Source: Acanthamoeba sp. SK_2022b (Eukaryota > Discosea > Longamoebia > Acanthamoebidae). Taken from it: a stretch of 13,364 nt of DNA. The DNA lies in the NCBI GenBank assembly GCA_027943245.1, contig JANDJZ010000900.1, forward strand, positions 1 through 13,364, given 5' to 3'. The notes under the pieces were generated by a model. The model was not told the DNA's origin. It worked only from the letters and a program-made list of their open reading frames with translations, and searched no databases. Shown in pieces: positions 10,130 through 13,364 of this stretch. Numbering within the stretch: position 1 is the first letter of the stretch; every line of letters starts with the position of its first letter. The translations under genes were made by a program, and so were the position numbers.

Positions 10130-10690
10130 TGCTCGAACACGCCCTGCGTGATCGGGCGCGCCAAATGAGGCGTCACCTGCCGCGCGTTTCGTTTCATTAG
10201 ACACGACCATATCGAGAAGGCAGCAGCGAGCGAGCGTGTTCGGTTGCGTGGTCTACCTGCTGCTGCTTGTAGATGCTGGCCGGGAGGTCGGCGGCCTCTT
10301 GCCAGGGCTGGGCGGGCGAGGGCGGGTGGGCGGCCAGGAGGGACTCGATGGCCTTGCTCACGTGCACCTTGCTCACTAGGAGAGGCCATGTCCGCAACAG
10401 AGAAGTGAGAGTTCGATAGTGAGGCATACACGAGGCCGCTATGGAATGGCGGCGAGTGAGTAGCGAGCACGTAGCGAATGTCCGCAAGCGACACGGGAGA
10501 CATAAAGCGAGAGAGACAGAGAGAGAGAGCATACAGAGAGGCGGTGCCGACGAGGGGGCAGCCGATCTTGTGGCGCCTCGGCGTTGCTCGGGAGCGAGGG
10601 CCCCTGGAAGGCCATGTAGGAGGCCTCGCTCGCCTTCACGCCCTGCGCCTCAAACGCCTTGGCCACGCCCGCCTGCAGCCTGTGCGCGGG
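10130..10690 (-). pseudogene. Purine nucleoside phosphorylase-like C-terminal fragment, copy 2
   Basis: A duplicate of 8599-9236. On the minus strand: QAGVAKAFEAQGVKASEAS, YMAFQGPSLPSNAEAP, then a frameshift caused by a deletion of about 10 bp near 10572 relative to copy 1. The GLVCASRSNGISVLG region is rearranged (about 10430-10385). The last exon reads SKAIESLLAAHPPSPAQPWQ, followed by EAADLPASIYKQQQ and a stop about 25 codons on. It is preceded by an R1 copy, as in copy 1, so R1 plus this fragment was duplicated together or recombined as a unit. Confidence 0.6.
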
Positions 10691-10789
10691 ATCGCAAGGA
10701 ATGCGTGGCGCATTGGAATGTGAGCAATGCGCGTGGTGAGTGCAGGTGGGTAGGGTGTAAGCCTGGGCGTTGAAGAGGCGTCAGGCCAC
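10691..10789. other. Linker between two gene fragments
   Basis: About 100 bp lies between the nucleoside phosphorylase fragment and the coiled-coil gene fragment. On the minus strand an acceptor-like CACAGGCTGCAG precedes GCGGGCGTGGCC, so part may be intron of the phosphorylase gene. Nothing else is recognised. Confidence 0.35.
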
Positions 10790-10902
10790 CGCTTGGCTTC
10801 CTGGGCCTTCTTCTTGTCCGTACGCTCCTGCTTCCGGCGCTCCTTGGCGGCCTTGGCGGCGAGCTGCTCGTCGCGCAGCTGCAGCAGGGCCGTCGACGAC
10901 TT

Positions 10903-10916
10903 GGTGGCGATGAGGG
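10903..10916 (+). repeat. Target-site duplication, left copy (14 bp)
   Basis: GGTGGCGATGAGGG. The parental gene at 3635-3650 (reverse complement) has this word once, so its presence on both sides of the insertion is a true duplication of target sequence. Confidence 0.93.
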
Positions 10917-10921
10917 ACTGT

Positions 10922-11383
10922 CAGTACAAACAACATCGAGGGCCCAATAAGCGTTAGTATGGCCAGTCGAGCTGGTCATGCGTCCGACCGCCAGGAGTTA
11001 GTCGGCGGATCGCCGCCAGCTCAATGCTGCCTCCACCTGCACAGCTGACTCTTCTCTTGCTGCTTTTACTTACGCGTGCCCTCAATGCTCGCCGAGGTGG
11101 AGGGCGGCCAGGCGGCGATGAACGTGTAGCTCTCCATGGAGGAGACCTACGCCGACTGAAGGCACATGCACACTGCCCAATACCCGTCCGCCTACCTGTA
11201 CGTTACCCCTCCCCTGTGCTTTGGTGTGCGAGTGCGTGTGCGTGTGCGTGTGCGTTCGTGCTAGCGGCCTGAATGGCGCGGTCCAGGTCGATAATGCGTG
11301 AATGCAAGCACTTGTTCGTCCTGCATTGCGCCGTTCACATCAACTCCTACAACGATCGCTCCAGAGCAGACCTGGTGCGACTG
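10922..11383 (-). pseudogene. Block B, copy 3 (inside the composite insertion)
   Basis: Homologous to 5368-6002, lacking the segment present at about 5541-5611 in copy 1. On the minus strand: SGAIVVGVDVNGAMQ, a frame change caused by about 7 extra bases relative to copy 1, a short GTGCGT array (11224-11255), MESYTFIAAWPPSTSASIEG and a strong donor GTAAGT (about 11075) followed by an acceptor-like CTGTGCAG and a GELAAIRR-like exon. Protein family not recognised. Confidence 0.55.
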
Positions 11384-11394
11384 TGCTGGGCTGG

Positions 11395-11701
11395 CCGGTT
11401 TCTTCGTTTTCTTATCTTCGGTTTTCTTTTGGCCAAGAGCAAGAAAAGAGGGAAAGGAAAATAAATGGTAGTGCAAAAAAGGACAAGGCCAAAAAAGGAG
11501 AGGCGGGAGGAGCCGTTACAGCTGGGTGGGACTCGAACGCACGATCTCACGACCAAGTGCGCCGAGCGAGCCATTACCGCTGGCGGGTTCCCTTGTTTTA
11601 CAGCTCCTTTTCTCTCCTTAGCCACCCCTTTTCGACGCACGATTCGGCACCACCAAAGCTGCTGGTTTTCCTTGTCCATGCTGCATTTTACGCACAGACT
11701 G
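11395..11701 (+). mobile_element. Repeat R1, copy 3, with tRNA-like core at 11515-11582
   Basis: The 131-bp core is 11515-11645, identical to copies 1, 2 and 4. A6 at 11491-11496 again lies 18 nt from the tRNA-like unit. The left flank (GGAGAGGCGGGAGG) is the copy 4 type; the right flank (GGCACCACCAAAG) is the copy 2 type. It stops abruptly at CGCACAGACT, the insertion boundary. Confidence 0.82.
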
Positions 11702-11715
11702 GGTGGCGATGAGGG
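11702..11715 (+). repeat. Target-site duplication, right copy (14 bp)
   Basis: GGTGGCGATGAGGG, identical to 10903-10916; the coiled-coil pseudogene resumes immediately (TGGTGAAGCGGCTGG). Confidence 0.93.
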
Positions 11716-11890
11716 TGGTGAAGCGGCTGGCGGCAGGCGGGAGCTGGCTCTCCAGCCGCCGCAGCTAGGTGCGTTCGGCGCAAGGGCCTCCTCCAGGCCC
11801 TTCAGCTTGGTCTCCAGCCGCACCATCTCCTGGCGCCGCTTGACCAGCTCGTTCAACCGCTCCTCGTGGGCGGCCGCCGCGGTGGCGGAC

Positions 11891-12132
11891 TGAGCGCGTG
11901 TATGTGTGGCGTGTCACCTGACCCCGTGCGCGCGGCAAGGAGCGGGCGAGGGCAACACGCTGTCCGACGTGGGCCTTTATTTTGCGCCGAGCCACGGGGC
12001 GCCCCGCCACTGCGCGACCGGCGGCATCTCGCTGGCGTAGATCGATTCACATCTTGTCCCCCCCGCGCGCCTGTGCGTGTGCGTGCTCGTGTCTCTCGAC
12101 TGTGGCCTCGCCAACCAACCACAGCGCGGCAG
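11891..12132. other. Unassigned GC-rich stretch before the phosphorylase exon
   Basis: On the plus strand 11945-12038 reads GEGNTLSDVGLYFAPSHG and further to a TAG; the opposite strand is also open over part of it. From about 12060 the sequence is pyrimidine- and GT-rich and ends in an acceptor-like GCGGCAG at 12132, so it may be an upstream exon and intron of the next fragment. No family recognised. Confidence 0.35.
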
Positions 12133-12510
12133 GGCGAGGTGGTGGTGGGCACGCTGGCCGGCGGTCAGCGCGTGGTGGTGCTGCACAAGAACGCCCTGGA
12201 GGGCTTCTCGTGCGAGGAGTCGGTCTTTGTGGCGCGCCTCCTCCGCGTCCTCGGCGTGACCGCCCTCGTGCACACCCTCATCGCCGGCACGTCGCTCTCT
12301 CTCTCCCCCCCCTCCGCTCATTTCGCGAGTCTCGCTGTTGCTGCACGCGCGTGCAGAGCAACGCGATGCCGAGGCCAAGGTGGATGACGTGGCAGTGCTG
12401 GTGGACGCGCTGGACTTTACGTCCATCCACCCGTGGACCCACAACAACCCGCTGCGGCCCATCCAACACGTTCGCCTCCTTGACGCCCCACCCAGCCACC
12501 CAGCAGCCAG
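12133..12510 (+). pseudogene. Purine nucleoside phosphorylase-like N-terminal-half fragment
   Basis: Exon 12133-12290 encodes GEVVVGTLAGGQRVVVLHKN, then ALEGFSCEESVFVARLLRV and LGVTALVHTLIAG. This matches the family pattern G-x-L-x-G-x-R-V, x-EG-(Y/F)-S, V-x-x-R-x-L-LGV-x-x-L-V-x-T-x-AG. After an apparent intron (12291-12356) the frame starting at 12365 gives DAEAKVDDVAVLVDALDFTS and HNNPLRP, which fits the VGD-x-x-L-V-x-D-H-x-N/D-x-x-x-x-x-NPL region. The apparent splice does not keep these two frames together, and the usual phosphate/purine-site HxYEG is altered (HKNALEG), so it looks decayed. It lies on the opposite strand from the C-terminal fragments at 8599-9238 and 10130-10690. Confidence 0.68.
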
Positions 12511-12539
12511 CTCGTTGGTAGCGCAAAAATGGAAGATAT

Positions 12540-13260
12540 ATTTTTTTATATCATTTTATTAATAAAAATTCGTTTTACATTTATTTCTAGGGCGTCCGCG
12601 TACGTGGCAATGTTGGTAGTACGTTGGTATTGCGCCTCTCTGCATGAGATTCGCCTGGGCGAGTGTGCTGGTGGCGTCAGGGAGGCGCACATATCCAATA
12701 AATTACATTCATCCAACAGATAAAACAGGGCTGCTTGCACGAGACAGATCAATCCACCTGTAAACATGCTGGAAAGCAAGTCAAAGGGGGACTGAGGATA
12801 ACCTGGTGGCCGTTTGAGAGCGTGCCCAGCGGTGGAGCAAAGCGGCGAGCTTGCTCTCCCGCATGCGTAGTCTGTGCGTAATGTGCCGCCTGGACTACGC
12901 ATCATGCTCCAAAAAGCAGCCTGTGAGCGCAGGGAAACCAGCAGAATCGTGCGTCGAAAAGGGGTGGCTAAGGAGAGAAAAGGAGCTGTAAAACAAGGGA
13001 ACCCGCCAGCGGTAATGGCTCGCTCGGCGCACTTGGTCGTGAGATCGTGCGTTCGAGTCCCACCCAGCTGTAACGGCTCCTCCCGCCTCTCCTTTTTTGG
13101 CCTTGTCCTTTTTTGTTATGCTTCCCTTTGTGGGCAACAAAATGTTTTTCATCAACCCTTTTCTTTGGCGTTTCAGTTTGCTTTTTTGGCATTGCCTTTT
13201 TTGCACTGTGAACGAAAAATGTTTTCTTTGCCTCTTTTTCAAGAGGGCACCCGGTAGGCC
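12540..13260 (-). mobile_element. Repeat R1, copy 4 (inverted), with tRNA-like core at 13007-13074
   Basis: The core 13074-12944 is the reverse complement of copies 1-3 without a single difference. Here the tRNA-like unit reads on the plus strand: CAGCGGTAATGGCTCGCTCG at 13007 onward, GTTCGAGTCCC at about 13051, T6 at 13093-13098. Homology to copy 1 continues leftward to GGGCGTCC (12590), then into an AT-rich end (12538-12588). To the right (13100-13250) it has T-rich words CCCTTTTCTTTGGC and TTTTTTGGCATTGCC related to the left part of copy 2. Confidence 0.8.
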
Positions 13261-13261
13261 C

Positions 13262-13364
13262 AAACAGGACAGGCCAAAAAAAGGAGAGTCGGGAGGGGCC
13301 GTTACAGCTGGGTGGGACTCGAACGCACGATCTCACGACCAAGTGCGCCGAGCGAGCCATTACC
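13262..13364 (+). mobile_element. Repeat R1, copy 5, cut by the window end
   Basis: A7 at 13276-13282, then GTTACAGCTGGGTGGGACTC from 13301 through CCATTACC at 13364, all matching the core. It lies immediately beside copy 4 in the opposite orientation, so the two are arranged with their T-run sides facing each other. Confidence 0.85.

Larger units (their letters stand above)
10917..11701 (+). mobile_element. 785-bp composite insertion (block B copy 3 + R1 copy 3) with 14-bp target-site duplication
   Basis: The insert begins ACTGTCAGTACAAAC and ends ACGCACAGACTG. It consists of block B (10922-11383), a T-rich joint, and R1 truncated at CGCACAGACT (11395-11701). It interrupts the coiled-coil pseudogene exactly between two perfect copies of GGTGGCGATGAGGG. 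The ends lack matching terminal inverted repeats and there is no A tail at either end. The length of the target duplication fits target-primed reverse transcription of an RNA copied on either strand; R1 is cut short at the right end, as 5' truncation would predict for a minus-sense RNA. No enzyme is encoded, so it is non-autonomous. Confidence 0.88.
10790..11890 (-). pseudogene. Partial, interrupted copy of the coiled-coil gene (source 3455-3758)
   Basis: Two segments, 11890-11702 and 10916-10790 on the minus strand, are a continuous copy of bases 3455-3758 of the plus-strand gene at 2985-3818, split by a 785-bp insertion (10917-11701). They encode NELVKRRQEMVRLETKLKG and further coiled-coil sequence. 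Decay is visible: a one-base deletion (TTGCCGCCG to TTGCGCCG, about 11781) and GAG to TAG at 11767-11765, in addition to the insertion. Both ends are cut: it starts after GTCCGCC and ends at AAGCCAAGCG. It is a DNA-level partial duplication inverted relative to its source about 7 kb away. Confidence 0.93.

Noticed and set aside
10917..11701. DNA transposon with terminal inverted repeats
   Set aside because: The ends ACTGTCAGTAC and (complement) CAGTCTGTGCG share only a few bases, the 14-bp target duplication is long for most cut-and-paste families, and no transposase is present.

Overview
The window looks like nuclear DNA from a GC-rich protist. The genes are split by many short GT-AG introns (about 60-130 bp), coding exons are strongly GC-rich, spacers are AT-rich, and several long (GT)n arrays occur. 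An Acanthamoeba-like amoebozoan is my best guess, but this is inference from style; nothing here is diagnostic. The standard code fits the intact genes.

Left part (1-5118), ordinary compact genome: (i) the 5' end of an EF-hand protein gene (minus, runs off the window at base 1); (ii) a complete 8-exon dihydropyrimidinase gene (minus, 545-2740), which I reassembled to 501 residues with all metal ligands at the human-enzyme positions; (iii) a divergent intron-less gene for an acidic/coiled-coil protein (plus, 2985-3818); (iv) a small spliced gene of unknown family (minus, about 4081-4947).

Right part (5119-13364), a graveyard of gene fragments and repeats. It opens with a 70-74 bp minisatellite. 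It then holds decayed, intron-containing pieces of a type I DnaJ/Hsp40 gene, an importin-alpha gene, a purine nucleoside phosphorylase-like gene (one N-terminal and two C-terminal pieces in opposite orientations), a partial copy of the coiled-coil gene at 2985-3818, and three copies of an unrecognised spliced gene piece (block B). Introns are kept, so the fragments arose by DNA-level duplication and not as processed mRNA copies.

Threaded through this region is a repeat family (R1, five copies). Its 131-bp core is identical in four copies and contains a tRNA-like, Pol III promoter-like unit followed at a constant 18 nt by a T-run. A 785-bp block made of block B plus R1 sits inside the coiled-coil pseudogene between perfect 14-bp target-site duplications, which shows it moved as one unit. 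Two R1 copies form a long inverted repeat about 4.1 kb apart. The most interesting candidate for something undescribed is this R1 family and its ability to carry or bracket host gene fragments.
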